The translations under genes were made by a program, and so were the position numbers. Below, in pieces: positions 24,190 through 35,928 of a DNA stretch of 49,220 bases. The notes under the pieces are model-generated. The model did no database searches, was not told the origin of the DNA, and saw nothing but the letters and a program-made list of their open reading frames with translations. Position 1 is the stretch's first letter; each line of letters begins with the position of its first letter. Origin of the DNA: Gammaproteobacteria bacterium (GTDB taxonomy: Bacteria; Pseudomonadota; Gammaproteobacteria; Steroidobacterales; Steroidobacteraceae); contig JAJFKF010000125.1 in assembly GCA_021773365.1 (NCBI GenBank), positions 1 to 49,220 of the forward strand, written 5' to 3'.

Positions 24190-25239
24190 ATGATGCCAAT
24201 CTTGAAGTCATTGCTGCTGGCCGGCGCGTTGTCGCTGGCCGGTGTGGCGCTCGCCCAGGCGCAGACGCCCAAAGCGGCGGCCAAGCCGCAGGCGACCGAT
24301 GTGCAGGAGCGCACCAAGGTGGAAGCGGAGTTGAAGCGTGCGCGCGAGCAGCTGGAGGTGGCTGCGCGCGAGGTGGCGCGGCTCAGTGGGCAGCTGACCG
24401 GTCCGATGGCCTACGACTATTTTGTGACGCGGCAGGTACTGGGCAATCGCGGTGGCGCGCGGCTGGGCGTGGAGGTGGAAAACAGCGAGGACGCTGCCGC
24501 CGGTGCCGTGATCAGAGGCGTCACGCCGGACAGTCCGGCGGCGGCGGCAGGCCTGCAGGTGGGCGATGTGCTGGTGGCCGTGGACGGCAAGAGCCTGGAG
24601 AAGTCAGCGGACGGCGCCACCGCGACGCTGATCGGGCAGATGTCAGGCGTCAAACCGGGCGACAAGGTGGAGGTGCAGTTCCGTCGTGATGGCAAGCAGC
24701 GCTCGGCAGTGGTGGTGGCCGAGGCGGCCCTGCCGTTGCCCAATCGCGGTCTGGTGTGGCTGGGCAAGGAGATGGACGAGCGTCGTGCCATGGAGAACCA
24801 CCTGCGCGAGCGCTACACAGCCCGCCCGGGGGTGATGCTGGAGAACCACGCGCTGGAGGGTGCAAAAGGTCCGGTGTCCGTGTTGCGCTTCATGGGCCAC
24901 GACATGCTCGACATGGAGCTGGTGACGCTGACGCCGAAACTGGGACGTTACTTCGGCGCGGAGAAGGGCGTGATGGTGCTGCGCCCGCCAGGGGACGCGA
25001 CGATGAAGCTGGAGGAGGGCGACGTCATTCTCGACATCGACGGCCGCGAGCCGCAGAGCGGCGTGCACGCCATGCGCATCCTGCGCTCCTACCAGCCGGG
25101 CGAGGAACTGAGCTTCGGCATCATGCGCGAGCGCAAGAAGATGAAGCTGGCGGTGACCATGCCCAAGCGCGGCGAGATCGAAGCGCCGCCGCGTACCTTC
25201 AGGATTCCACCTACGCCGTCGCGCGACGAAGCGACCTGA
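24190..25239 (+). CDS. periplasmic protein with two PDZ domains
   Basis: The 349-residue protein starts nine bases after the anti-sigma stop, with AAAGGAG upstream. It has a signal peptide (LLLAGALSLAGVALAQAQ) and a coiled-coil segment (about 38-70). The first PDZ domain is around 95-180 (GARLGVEVENSED, ITPDSPAAAAGLQ-like core GVTPDSPAAAAGLQVGDVL). A second PDZ-like domain is around 225-325 (FGAEKGVMVLRPPGDATMKL, GDVILDIDGREPQ). No protease domain is visible, so it may sense or present misfolded protein ends to the anti-sigma system. That role is inferred from the operon. Confidence 0.8.
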   Translation: MMPILKSLLLAGALSLAGVALAQAQTPKAAAKPQATDVQERTKVEAELKRAREQLEVAAREVARLSGQLTGPMAYDYFVTRQVLGNRGGARLGVEVENSEDAAAGAVIRGVTPDSPAAAAGLQVGDVLVAVDGKSLEKSADGATATLIGQMSGVKPGDKVEVQFRRDGKQRSAVVVAEAALPLPNRGLVWLGKEMDERRAMENHLRERYTARPGVMLENHALEGAKGPVSVLRFMGHDMLDMELVTLTPKLGRYFGAEKGVMVLRPPGDATMKLEEGDVILDIDGREPQSGVHAMRILRSYQPGEELSFGIMRERKKMKLAVTMPKRGEIEAPPRTFRIPPTPSRDEAT

Positions 25240-25335
25240 GGCTTCAGCTGAACATATCGAACGGCTCAGGTCCGGCGTCCCTGGGTGAGGGCAAATGTTG
25301 TGCAAGATCCCGGTAACCAGGATCGAGCTCCCTGT

Positions 25336-28300
25336 TCAGTGGAAGCGCTTGCGCAGCGAAATCGAATACCGTCGCAGCCGCGGGTCACCCAGGAAGCTGT
25401 AGCCGCCAGCGGGACTGGCCGTGGCCAGGATGGGCGGGCTTGTGTTGAACACATTGGCGACGCCCACCTGCAGATCGGTGCCTTCAAGCAGGCCGGAGCC
25501 GGCGCCGAACATCTCGCCGAGGTTAAATCGCGCCGTGATGTCGTGATAGTTCTGTGTGCCAATGGACTCCGAGCCCTGCTCGGCAGTGAAGAATTGTATG
25601 GCCGCCTCCGGAACACCAGCCGGATACAGCAGATAGCTGTGGTAGTACTGCATGTTCCAGTCGACGGACCAGTGCGCACGCTCCAAAGTCACGCCCGTAT
25701 TTCCGCGCCACTTCAGCCAGTATTGATGTCCGGCATTGTTGAGCGGATCGACTGTGGAATCGACCTGGGAGATGTGGTCGCGCAGATAGGTGGCCATGGC
25801 GTAGGCCCTGACTGAGCCCAGGGCGGTATCGAAGGTATAGTCCAGCTGAGCGTCCAGGGCACGCACGGTGGTGCGCGCCAGATTGATCATGCTGATATCT
25901 ATCATGGTGATCGGGCCGGCGGTGTAGCCTAGCAGCATATCCAGTTCGCTCAGCTCTCCGCGCTCTATGCGCCCTGCGTACAACTCCTCGTTGTTCAATA
26001 TGGTGTTTGGCTGGATACGGGCGATCTCACCCACCTTGCGAATCTCGGTGAAATCCACCGACAGCCGCACGCCGGGCAGGAAGCGGGGCGTGAGAATAAC
26101 GCCTGCGGACAAACTCTCTGATTCCTCCGGATTGAGGGTCGGGTTTCCACCCCTGATCTGGGTCACATTCTGGGTCAAGCTCGTGTTGCCGCGCTGCGGA
26201 TCGCGCGCGAACAAATTGCCGACAACCTCCGTGGGCGTGATTTGGGCGACGTTGGGCGGCAGAAAACCCGTACCGAAACTGGCTCGCAAGGCCACATCAG
26301 GGGACGGCGCGTAGCGAAAGCCCATGGTGTAGTCACTGGAATCGAAATTCAGTATGGCCCTGGCCAGTTGCGGCGGGACCTCACCCGGCGCCACCAGCAC
26401 CCCGCCGTTCTCCACGCCGTTGACCTGGTAGTCGTCATAGCGGGCCGAGAACTGCAATTCCAATGCATGCAGACCGGGCCTGGCATTGGCGCGGGAGAAC
26501 ACAGGAGCGTTGAACTCCAGCGAAACACTGTCGATCTCATCGGAGCGGTCCGCATAGTACAGTCGCGAAAAATCTCCGGTGAATGCGCTCTGGGTCACCA
26601 TGAAACCGGCATCGGCCTGCGACTCGCGGTGCTCGTAGAAGAACGACAGCGCCAGCGGTCCGCCCGGCAGCTCATACGCCGGCCCTGCCAGACGCAGGGT
26701 AGCTCCCTTGCTGGTATTGAGGAACGGTCCCCGAATGCTGTTGGGAGAATCGAGCAGGTAGCCGGTGTAGTCCGGCGGGAAGGCGTTCAGGTCTCTGAAG
26801 ATATCCAGCTCACCACTCTCGAGTGCGCTGAGGCCATCCGGCCCGATGATGGGAGATGTTCCCACGCCGGCGTTTTCCGACCGGCCGTGGCTGTATTCGA
26901 TCTGCCCGATCCATTCGCGCGGCAGGCGGACAATGAATCCGCCGTTGGCGCTCAGGCTTTCGGAGGTAAAGACCGTGTCGAACTCCAGGCCGGGCAGTGG
27001 AAAGCTGACGGTGACAAAGCTGTCAAATGGATTACTGGGAAAGGGCGCGAGATCAAAGCTGGTGTTCTGTGCAGCGTACTGGGCATGCCCTTCGTTGTCC
27101 CGCCAGGAGATGTCGATGAAGCCCTCGATGCGCTCGGTGAACTCGCGCCGGATGCTCAGGCCGAGAGAGGAGACAGTAGGGCTGTTCACGATGCTGGCCT
27201 GCAGGCCCTGCACATCCACCGGCAATGCCAGATTGTAGCTGCCGGCAGCCGCGATCAGCCCGGCGCCATTGTCGGAATCAATCCCGGCGTAGCCGATGGG
27301 GACGTGCGCGATACGCTCCCCGAGCGGAATCGAAGGGCCGCCGTTGGGATCCCGCAGCCGCAACTGCGGATTAAACGGATCGATGTAGTCGAAGGCCAAA
27401 CGAATGTTTGCGGTCGAGGCCAGCGGGGGTCTGAAGTCGCTGGAGAAATCCTCCCCGGTATTTTGCAGGTACAGATCGTAGGCGCGATTGACGAAATTCC
27501 GATCCCCTACCGTCAGCGCATTGCCGTCCGAATAACTTCCGGTGACCATGACATTGGTCCGGCCACTCTCGAGATTGAATCCGGCGACCACATCCATGCG
27601 CCGGGCACCCGAGTCGGTATCGAAAGTATTGTCGTAGGTGGCACCAAACTCCATGGTGTTGTAATTGCTCTTAAGCACGATGTTGACTACGCCGCCGGTA
27701 GCGCCACCGCCGTAGATACCCGAGGCGGTGGAAGGCAGCACTTCGATTCGCTCGATGGCCGAGAGCGGTATGCCGTTGATGTCCGGCTGGTCGATGGCAC
27801 CACCGCGATTCAGCGCTGCGACGCCCGGAATGCGCCGGCCATTGACCAGGATCAGCGTCTCATCGGTGCCGAGTCCGCGCAGGTCGATCATGCTGACGTT
27901 TCCCGCGCCCTGGGGCTGCTGCGAGTTAGTTCCCTGTATCATATTCATCGGCAAGCGGGTCTTGAGAAAACCCTCAACGCTGGTGGCCATAGAGCGGTCG
28001 ATGGTCTCGGCGTCGAAAACCACGTAGGGCTGCACATCGTCTTCGCTGCGGCGAATGTCGGTGTTAAGCGTACGTTTGCCCCGCACCAGAATTTCCGGTA
28101 CACCTTTGATGTTCTGGTCCTGCTCCGCCGCTGACTCCGCGGGCCGTGCCGGCGCAACAGGCTCATTCCTCTCCGCGATCGGCTGCGTATCGTTGCGGAC
28201 CAGCTTCAGCTGCTCGCTCAGCACTGCCGCCTGCTCAGGGTCGCGTGTGCGCGCGGAGATCATCACGGTGTGCGGATTAACCCACTCGTACTGCAGTCCG

Positions 28301-28557
28301 GGAGCGCTCTGCAGTATCTGCTTCAGTGCTGCCTGCGGGGAGAGCCGGCCGGAGACCCGGGGGGTCGTCACCGCGTGTGTCGCCACATCCTCGGCCCGGA
28401 AGACGATCTGGATGCCGGTCTGCTCGCCAAGGTCGCGCAGCGCCAGCTTGATCGGCTGTGCCTTGATGTCGAGCGTGTGCGTGTCCGTTTCCGCGCCGAT
28501 ACCAACGCCAGCCCAGAGGGCCAGCGTGAGGGATATGGTGACTTGTACGATGCGCAT
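25336..28557 (-). CDS. TonB-dependent receptor with N-terminal STN signalling domain
   Basis: ATG 28557 with GGAG upstream gives 1073 residues, beginning with a signal peptide (MRIVQVTISLTLALWAGVGI). The STN domain (about 30-110, IKLALRDLGEQTGIQIVFRA) is the signalling module that contacts FecR-type regulators. The plug domain (about 160-310) has MIDLRGLGTDETLILVNGRR and GIYGGGATGGVVNIVLK. A 22-strand barrel follows, ending RKRFH. It imports an iron chelate, vitamin or other ligand; the substrate is not predictable. It is divergent from a fecI-fecR pair, which fits cell-surface signalling control. Confidence 0.92.
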   Translation of the reverse strand: MRIVQVTISLTLALWAGVGIGAETDTHTLDIKAQPIKLALRDLGEQTGIQIVFRAEDVATHAVTTPRVSGRLSPQAALKQILQSAPGLQYEWVNPHTVMISARTRDPEQAAVLSEQLKLVRNDTQPIAERNEPVAPARPAESAAEQDQNIKGVPEILVRGKRTLNTDIRRSEDDVQPYVVFDAETIDRSMATSVEGFLKTRLPMNMIQGTNSQQPQGAGNVSMIDLRGLGTDETLILVNGRRIPGVAALNRGGAIDQPDINGIPLSAIERIEVLPSTASGIYGGGATGGVVNIVLKSNYNTMEFGATYDNTFDTDSGARRMDVVAGFNLESGRTNVMVTGSYSDGNALTVGDRNFVNRAYDLYLQNTGEDFSSDFRPPLASTANIRLAFDYIDPFNPQLRLRDPNGGPSIPLGERIAHVPIGYAGIDSDNGAGLIAAAGSYNLALPVDVQGLQASIVNSPTVSSLGLSIRREFTERIEGFIDISWRDNEGHAQYAAQNTSFDLAPFPSNPFDSFVTVSFPLPGLEFDTVFTSESLSANGGFIVRLPREWIGQIEYSHGRSENAGVGTSPIIGPDGLSALESGELDIFRDLNAFPPDYTGYLLDSPNSIRGPFLNTSKGATLRLAGPAYELPGGPLALSFFYEHRESQADAGFMVTQSAFTGDFSRLYYADRSDEIDSVSLEFNAPVFSRANARPGLHALELQFSARYDDYQVNGVENGGVLVAPGEVPPQLARAILNFDSSDYTMGFRYAPSPDVALRASFGTGFLPPNVAQITPTEVVGNLFARDPQRGNTSLTQNVTQIRGGNPTLNPEESESLSAGVILTPRFLPGVRLSVDFTEIRKVGEIARIQPNTILNNEELYAGRIERGELSELDMLLGYTAGPITMIDISMINLARTTVRALDAQLDYTFDTALGSVRAYAMATYLRDHISQVDSTVDPLNNAGHQYWLKWRGNTGVTLERAHWSVDWNMQYYHSYLLYPAGVPEAAIQFFTAEQGSESIGTQNYHDITARFNLGEMFGAGSGLLEGTDLQVGVANVFNTSPPILATASPAGGYSFLGDPRLRRYSISLRKRFH

Positions 28558-28615
28558 ATAGTCTCCAGGGCTTGAGTTTAATGCCGGTTCCAACCCCTAC
28601 GTGGCTGCGACGTCC

Positions 28616-28654
28616 GAAATCTTTAGAAAGCGTGCTCGGCGGGTTAAAGATTTC
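28616..28654. promoter_or_regulatory. inverted repeat between receptor and fecI-like gene
   Basis: GAAATCTTTA (28616-28625) and TAAAGATTTC (28645-28654) are perfect inverted repeats 19 bases apart, in the 147-bp divergent gap. Read toward the receptor, GAAAT followed after 17 bases by CGCTTT loosely resembles FecI-type promoters. It could be that promoter or an operator. Confidence 0.5.
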
Positions 28655-28704
28655 GCCTAAATGCCCCACTTAGAGGTACAGGCGCTAAAACGATCCGATC
28701 GGTT

Positions 28705-29250
28705 ATGTCAGACGCAAAATCCAAAGCGGCCTCCGTGCCGGCCATCCGGCTGGCCTTGGCGGCATTCCGCGAATACCTGCCAGACCTGCACGCCTATTTG
28801 CTGCGCCGCCTGCATCGTGGCTCGGACGTGCCCGACCTCACCATGGAGATCTACGAGCGGATCCTGCGTAACCGCCGTCCGGAGGAAATTGAAAACCCGC
28901 GAGCCTATATCTTCCGCATTGCTGCAAACGTGGCACGGGAAGCACACGGACTGCAGCTGCGCAGCCCAGTGGCATTCGATTCGGAGGCATCCGATCGCGC
29001 CAGCCGACACTTGCCGGCGCCTGAGGATCTCACTGAACGCCTCAATCGTGATCAGGAGCTCAGGCAACTCGAAGCGGCCATCGCTCAGCTTCCCGTCATG
29101 CATCAAGCCGTCGTCGCCCTGGCATTGCGCGAGGGACTGACGCACAAGGAAGTGGCGCGGAAGACGGGGCTTTCAGTGGGCTCGGTGGGCGTGTACGTAT
29201 GCGAGGCGCGCGCCCGCATGCGAGCACTGCTCAACAGGCGCGAGGGGTAA
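28705..29250 (+). CDS. FecI-type ECF sigma factor
   Basis: The 181-residue protein has region 2 (LPDLHAYLLRRLHRGSDVPD and YERILRN, with NPRAYIFRIAANVAREA) and region 4 (LPVMHQAVVALALREGLTHK, GLSVGSVGVYVCEARARMRA), both typical of the iron-starvation subgroup. It would drive the divergent receptor gene when FecR relays the signal from the STN domain. The FecR-like gene starts 11 bases after its stop. Confidence 0.9.
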   Translation: MSDAKSKAASVPAIRLALAAFREYLPDLHAYLLRRLHRGSDVPDLTMEIYERILRNRRPEEIENPRAYIFRIAANVAREAHGLQLRSPVAFDSEASDRASRHLPAPEDLTERLNRDQELRQLEAAIAQLPVMHQAVVALALREGLTHKEVARKTGLSVGSVGVYVCEARARMRALLNRREG

Positions 29251-29261
29251 GAGAGCACACC

Positions 29262-30278
29262 ATGCGGGTACAGAAACAAATCGATCACCTGTTGGCGCAA
29301 CGCGCAGCCGAGTGGGTGGAGGCACTCAACTGCGGCGAACATGTCGACCATGCGCCGTTCCTTCAGTGGTTGCGGGCATCGAAATTGCACGTCGAACATT
29401 ATCTTGAAACCGAAGCACTGGACCACCAACTTCGTGCGCTCGGACCCTTGCCGGCCGCACAGCTGGAGACGCTGTTAGAACGAATCAAGCCCGCAAGCGC
29501 CGCCATCGCACACAAGCCCGATACCTTCCCTGTCCGCCCGGCAACGCGGGCTGGCCGCCGCCTGGCGGCAGCGATTGCAGCGACGGTGCTGACGCCACTT
29601 GCCATCTGGGGCGTTTATGAATGGAATGCGCTTTCGAATCAGGTGAGCACCGCTGTCAGCGAGCAGCGTCATATGACACTGCCGGATGGCACACGGATGT
29701 TCGTGAACGTACGCAGCCGCCTGCGGATCGACTATTCCGCAGCGGAAAGGCGGGTTGAGCTGCTCGCAGGGGAAGCCATATTCGAGGTGGTGCAGGACGC
29801 AGGGCGGCCTTTCATTGTGCAAACAGCGAACGCCCACGTGCAGGCGCTGGGCACCTCATTCAATGTGTATCAGCAGCCGGACAACACCTCCCTCGTGTCG
29901 GTGCTGGAAGGCAGAGTGCGGATCACTCCGCTGGGCGCCGGCGCCAACGCTCCCCAAACCCTAGCTGCGGGCGAGGAAGCACAGATCACCGCGCGGCGGA
30001 TCAACAAACGTCTGCACCCTGACATCTCCAAGGCCGCGGGCTGGCGTGAAGGGCGCCTGTACTTCGACGAAACGCCGCTGGAGGACATCGTGCGCGAGTT
30101 CAATCGCTACGGCGGCACGCCGACACTGCAGCTGAGGGATATCAAACCCGGACATTTCCGCTTCGGCGGCATCTTCAATGCCAGCGACCCGGCCACGATG
30201 GTGGAGGTCCTGGAGCGCCAGGATGATCTTAGCGTGACGCGCGAGCCCGACGGCGTCGTGGTGATCCGGCCACGCTAG
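29262..30278 (+). CDS. FecR-family sigma regulator
   Basis: ATG 29262 gives 338 residues. The N-terminal cytoplasmic domain (DUF4880-like, AAEWVEALNCGEHVDHAPFL and FLQWLRAS) would bind the sigma factor. One transmembrane helix is near residues 98-120 (RRLAAAIAATVLTPLAIWGV). The periplasmic FecR domain includes MTLPDGTRMFVNVRSRLRID and ELLAGEAIFEVV. It ends with an STN-like tail (LYFDETPLEDIVREFNRYGG). It completes the receptor/sensor/sigma trio with its neighbours. Transcription is with the sigma gene. Confidence 0.9.
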   Translation: MRVQKQIDHLLAQRAAEWVEALNCGEHVDHAPFLQWLRASKLHVEHYLETEALDHQLRALGPLPAAQLETLLERIKPASAAIAHKPDTFPVRPATRAGRRLAAAIAATVLTPLAIWGVYEWNALSNQVSTAVSEQRHMTLPDGTRMFVNVRSRLRIDYSAAERRVELLAGEAIFEVVQDAGRPFIVQTANAHVQALGTSFNVYQQPDNTSLVSVLEGRVRITPLGAGANAPQTLAAGEEAQITARRINKRLHPDISKAAGWREGRLYFDETPLEDIVREFNRYGGTPTLQLRDIKPGHFRFGGIFNASDPATMVEVLERQDDLSVTREPDGVVVIRPR

Positions 30279-30447
30279 TTATTGATTGGGGTCAGACGGG
30301 GCAATGGATCGCTCTCTTTCAGGATCGTTCCGGAGCCCTGCCGGGCGGATGCGCTGAAGGTCTGCATGCGCCATCGACGGATGGCGATTTGAAGTGCCGG
30401 CGCCCGCGCATGTCGGCCATGCGCATTGCAGGTAAGATGCGCGGCCC

Positions 30448-32663
<2,216 letters not shown>

Positions 32664-32693
32664 TGCGGCGCCTCGCAATACGGACCATCCACT

Positions 32694-33014
32694 ATGAACT
32701 TCCTTATCGGCACCGCCTGGGCCCAGAGCGCACCTGCACCGCAGGGCAATCAATATGGGTTCCTGATCATGATGGGCCTGTTTTTCGTGATCTTTTACTT
32801 CATGTTGATCCGCCCCCAGAGCAAGCGCGCCAAGGAGCACCGGGCGATGCTGGCGGCTCTGGCCAGTGGCGACGAAGTGGTCACCGGCGGCGGTCTGCTC
32901 GGCAAGGTGATGGATGTGCAGGACACCTTCGTGACCCTGGAGATCTCCAAGGGCGTCCAGATCAAGGTGCAGAAGATGCAGATCACGGCCCTGATGCCCA
33001 AGGGCACGCTCTGA
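32694..33014 (+). CDS. yajC: Sec translocon accessory subunit YajC
   Basis: The 106-residue protein has an N-terminal membrane helix (YGFLIMMGLFFVIFYFML) followed by IRPQSKRAKEH and the cytoplasmic domain GDEVVTGGGLLGKV. Length and order are normal. It associates with SecDF at the Sec translocon. The tgt-yajC-secD-secF order is the common gammaproteobacterial one. Confidence 0.97.
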   Translation: MNFLIGTAWAQSAPAPQGNQYGFLIMMGLFFVIFYFMLIRPQSKRAKEHRAMLAALASGDEVVTGGGLLGKVMDVQDTFVTLEISKGVQIKVQKMQITALMPKGTL

Positions 33015-33072
33015 TTTCCCTGCTGCCGCATGTAGCCACCCGAAGTAGCCACCCAATAATAAAGACACGACG

Positions 33073-34962
33073 ATGACGCAGTTTCCACGCTGGAAATTCT
33101 GGGTGGTAATCACGGCCACGCTGGCGGCCATTGTCTTTGCGCTGCCGAATTTCTTTGGCGAGGACCCGGCGCTGCAGCTGGCGCGCCAGGGCTACGATGG
33201 CTTCGATGAGTCCGGCCAGGCCGCCGTGGAGGCTGTCCTGAAGGAGCAGGACGCCAGCTACAGCGATGCCTACGTGGAGAAGGGCCGGCTGTTGCTGCGC
33301 TTTGATACCGTCGCCGAGCGTGCTCTCGCGCGCGCGGCCATCGAGGCGAAGATGCCCGATCAGTACGTTATGGCACTGGCCAACGCGCCGCATACCCCCA
33401 CTTTCATGCGCAACCTCGGGCTGCGGCCCATGAGCCTGGGTCTGGATCTGCGTGGCGGCCTGTACCTGCTCTACCAGGTGGATGTCGATGGCGCCGTCAC
33501 CCAGCTGCTGAACCAGCTGGAGCAGGATTTCCGCAAGACGCTGCGCGATGAGCGCATTCCCTATGTCACCGTGGAGCCTGATGGCGAGGCTTCGCTGCGT
33601 GCGACGCTGCGCGAGGCGGCGGACCTGGATAGCGCGCGCACCGCCCTGATGGCAGCCAATGGCGGCATGTCCATCGAGATCGACAGCGGTGTTGATAGAC
33701 CGCAGCTGGTGCTGAAGCTGACCGAGCAGCAGATCAAGGAGCGGCGCGACTACGCCATCGAGCAGAACATCACCACGCTGCGCAATCGTCTGAACTCGCC
33801 TGAGCTGGCCGTTTCCGAGCCCATCGTTCAGCGCCAGGGCGTCGATCGCATCGCCGTGCAGCTGCCCGGCGTGCAGAACTCCGCCGAGGTCATCCGCATT
33901 CTGGGCAAGACTGCCTCGCTGGAGTTTCGTCTCGCCGATGAAGCCAACAACGCCTACGAGGCGGCCGAGCGCGGTCGTGCGCCACTGGGCTCGAAGCTCT
34001 ACTACATGGACCCGCAGCGCACCGGCGGCGAGCGCCGTCCCGTGCTGCTCAAGCGCGAGATCATCGCCACCGGCAATCGTCTGACCGACGCCACCTCCGG
34101 ACCTTCCGAGGATGGCCCGGCGGTGTTTGTACGGCTCGACTCGCGCGGCGCCGCGGAAATGCTCAAGACCACCCAGGCCAATGTCGGGCGCGGCATGGGC
34201 GTGGTATTCATCGAGCGCATCAGCCGCACCGTCGAGCGCGACGGGCAGACGGTCAAGGTGCCGGTGAACGAGGAGAAGGTCATCAGCCTGGCCACCATCC
34301 GCGGGGTGTTCTCCAACAGCTTCCAGATCAGCGGGCTGCAGCCGGCGGAGGCGCGCGAACTGGCGCTGCTGCTGCGCGCCGGCTCCCTGGCCGCTCCGCA
34401 GGAAATCATCGAGGAACGGACCATCGGTCCCAGCCTCGGTCAGGACAACATCAACAAGGGTCTGGCGGCCATGGTGTGGGGCACCATCGCGGTGTTCGTC
34501 TTCATGCTTTTTTACTACCGCGGATTTGGCATGATCGCCAACGTGGTGCTGTGCGCCAACATCATCTTCATGATGGCGTTGCTGTCGCTGCTGCAGGCGG
34601 CATTGACGCTGCCGGGTATCGCCGGTGCGGTGCTCACCGTCGGCATGGCCGTGGATGCGAACATTCTGATCTATGAGCGCATACGCGAGGAGTTGCGCCT
34701 GGGTAATTCGCCGCTCAATGCCATCGAGCTGGGTTTCGACAAGGCCTTCTCGGCCATTGCGGACGCGAATATCACCACGCTGATCGCCGGTGTGGTGCTG
34801 TGGGTGTTCGGCACTGGCGCCATCAAGGGCTTTGCCGTGGTGCTGTGCCTGGGTATCGCCACCTCGCTGTTCACCGCCATCCTGGGCAGCCGCGTCGTCA
34901 TTCATTTCCTCTATGGACGGCGGCGTCAGGTTGAGCGCTTGTCGATCGGAGGCGGGCTGTAA
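33073..34962 (+). CDS. secD: protein translocase subunit SecD
   Basis: The 629-residue protein has an N-terminal helix, the large periplasmic P1 region (LGLDLRGGLYLLYQVDVD; RNRLNSPELAVSEPIVQRQG) and a C-terminal block of membrane helices. The block includes GPSLGQDNINKG, GMAVDANILIYERIREEL and GFAVVLCLGIATSLFTAI. With SecF it uses the proton gradient to pull proteins through SecYEG. Its stop overlaps the secF start by one base (TAATG). Confidence 0.98.
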   Translation: MTQFPRWKFWVVITATLAAIVFALPNFFGEDPALQLARQGYDGFDESGQAAVEAVLKEQDASYSDAYVEKGRLLLRFDTVAERALARAAIEAKMPDQYVMALANAPHTPTFMRNLGLRPMSLGLDLRGGLYLLYQVDVDGAVTQLLNQLEQDFRKTLRDERIPYVTVEPDGEASLRATLREAADLDSARTALMAANGGMSIEIDSGVDRPQLVLKLTEQQIKERRDYAIEQNITTLRNRLNSPELAVSEPIVQRQGVDRIAVQLPGVQNSAEVIRILGKTASLEFRLADEANNAYEAAERGRAPLGSKLYYMDPQRTGGERRPVLLKREIIATGNRLTDATSGPSEDGPAVFVRLDSRGAAEMLKTTQANVGRGMGVVFIERISRTVERDGQTVKVPVNEEKVISLATIRGVFSNSFQISGLQPAEARELALLLRAGSLAAPQEIIEERTIGPSLGQDNINKGLAAMVWGTIAVFVFMLFYYRGFGMIANVVLCANIIFMMALLSLLQAALTLPGIAGAVLTVGMAVDANILIYERIREELRLGNSPLNAIELGFDKAFSAIADANITTLIAGVVLWVFGTGAIKGFAVVLCLGIATSLFTAILGSRVVIHFLYGRRRQVERLSIGGGL

Positions 34963-35918
34963 TGGAACTGTTCAAGACCGTCCCCCGTTTTCCCTTCATG
35001 GCCACGCGGCGGATGTGGTTCGCTGTATCCACGCTGCTCATCATCGGCCCCTTTGTTTCGCTGGGCACCCGCGGGCTGAATCTCGGCATCGACTTCACCG
35101 GCGGTACCGTGGTGGAGGCCGGCTTCCCCGAGGCGCCCGATCTCGACAGCATCCGTGGCTCGCTGGCCGATGCCGGCTTTGCCGATGCGCTGGTGCAGAA
35201 CTTCGGCTCCCCACGCGACATTCTCATCCGCATGCCGCCGGAGGACACCGGCGGGCTGCCCATCGGCGCGAAGAACGAGGATGAGCGGGTGGGCAACCGC
35301 ATCCTGAGCACACTGCGGCAGATTGACGCCGGCGTGCAGCTGCGGCGCGTGGAGGCCATCGGTTCACAGGTGGGCGCGGAGCTGGCCGAGAAGGGCGCGC
35401 TGGCGATGCTGTTCACGCTGCTGCTCATCATGATGTACGTGATGTTCCGCTTCGAGTGGAAGCTTGGCCTCGGTGCGGTGCTGGCGGCCATGCACGATCC
35501 GATCATCATCATGGGTGTGTTTTCCTTCACCGGATTGACCTTCGATCTGACGGTAGTGGCCGCCATGCTGGCCACCATCGGTTACTCGCTGAACGACACG
35601 GTGGTGGTGTTCGACCGGGCACGCGACTGCTTCCGCGGCATGCGCACGGCGACGCCGGCGGAGACGCTGGATGCGGCCGTCAACCAGACGCTTTCGCGCA
35701 CCATCATCACCAGTGGCGCGACACTGCTGGTGCTCGTCGTGCTGCTGGTATTCGGCGGTGAGGCGCTGCGTGGATTCTCCACCGCGCTGATCATCGGTAT
35801 TGTGGTGGGTACCTATTCATCGATCTACGTGGCCAGCGCCCTGGCGCTGCAGCTGAAGATCACCTCCCAGGACATGATGCCGCCGAAGAAAGTCGACGAA
35901 CTCGACGATCTGCCGTAG
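34962..35918 (+). CDS. secF: protein translocase subunit SecF
   Basis: The 318-residue protein contains GLNLGIDFTGGTVVEAGFPE, VGSQVGAEL-like IGSQVGAELAEKGALAML, ATIGYSLNDTVVVFDRARD and LSRTIITSGATLLVL, the standard SecF motifs, with six membrane helices. It is the partner of SecD and overlaps it by one base. A TerC-like gene begins ten bases after its stop and may be co-transcribed. Confidence 0.98.
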   Translation: MELFKTVPRFPFMATRRMWFAVSTLLIIGPFVSLGTRGLNLGIDFTGGTVVEAGFPEAPDLDSIRGSLADAGFADALVQNFGSPRDILIRMPPEDTGGLPIGAKNEDERVGNRILSTLRQIDAGVQLRRVEAIGSQVGAELAEKGALAMLFTLLLIMMYVMFRFEWKLGLGAVLAAMHDPIIIMGVFSFTGLTFDLTVVAAMLATIGYSLNDTVVVFDRARDCFRGMRTATPAETLDAAVNQTLSRTIITSGATLLVLVVLLVFGGEALRGFSTALIIGIVVGTYSSIYVASALALQLKITSQDMMPPKKVDELDDLP

Positions 35919-35928
35919 CGCGCCGTAG

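Noticed and set aside
26242-28134. 630-codon open frame antisense to the TonB receptor
   Set aside because: Shadow of a well-supported receptor gene; composition is not protein-like and no start signal is seen.
30370-30387. CGCCATC/GATGGCG hairpin upstream of queA
   Set aside because: Short stem, no T-run and no pairing support; likely chance in GC-rich sequence.
32983-34905. 640-codon open frame antisense to secD
   Set aside because: It mirrors secD exactly, is rich in His, Gln and Arg as expected of a reverse-strand shadow in high-GC coding, and has no recognisable domain.
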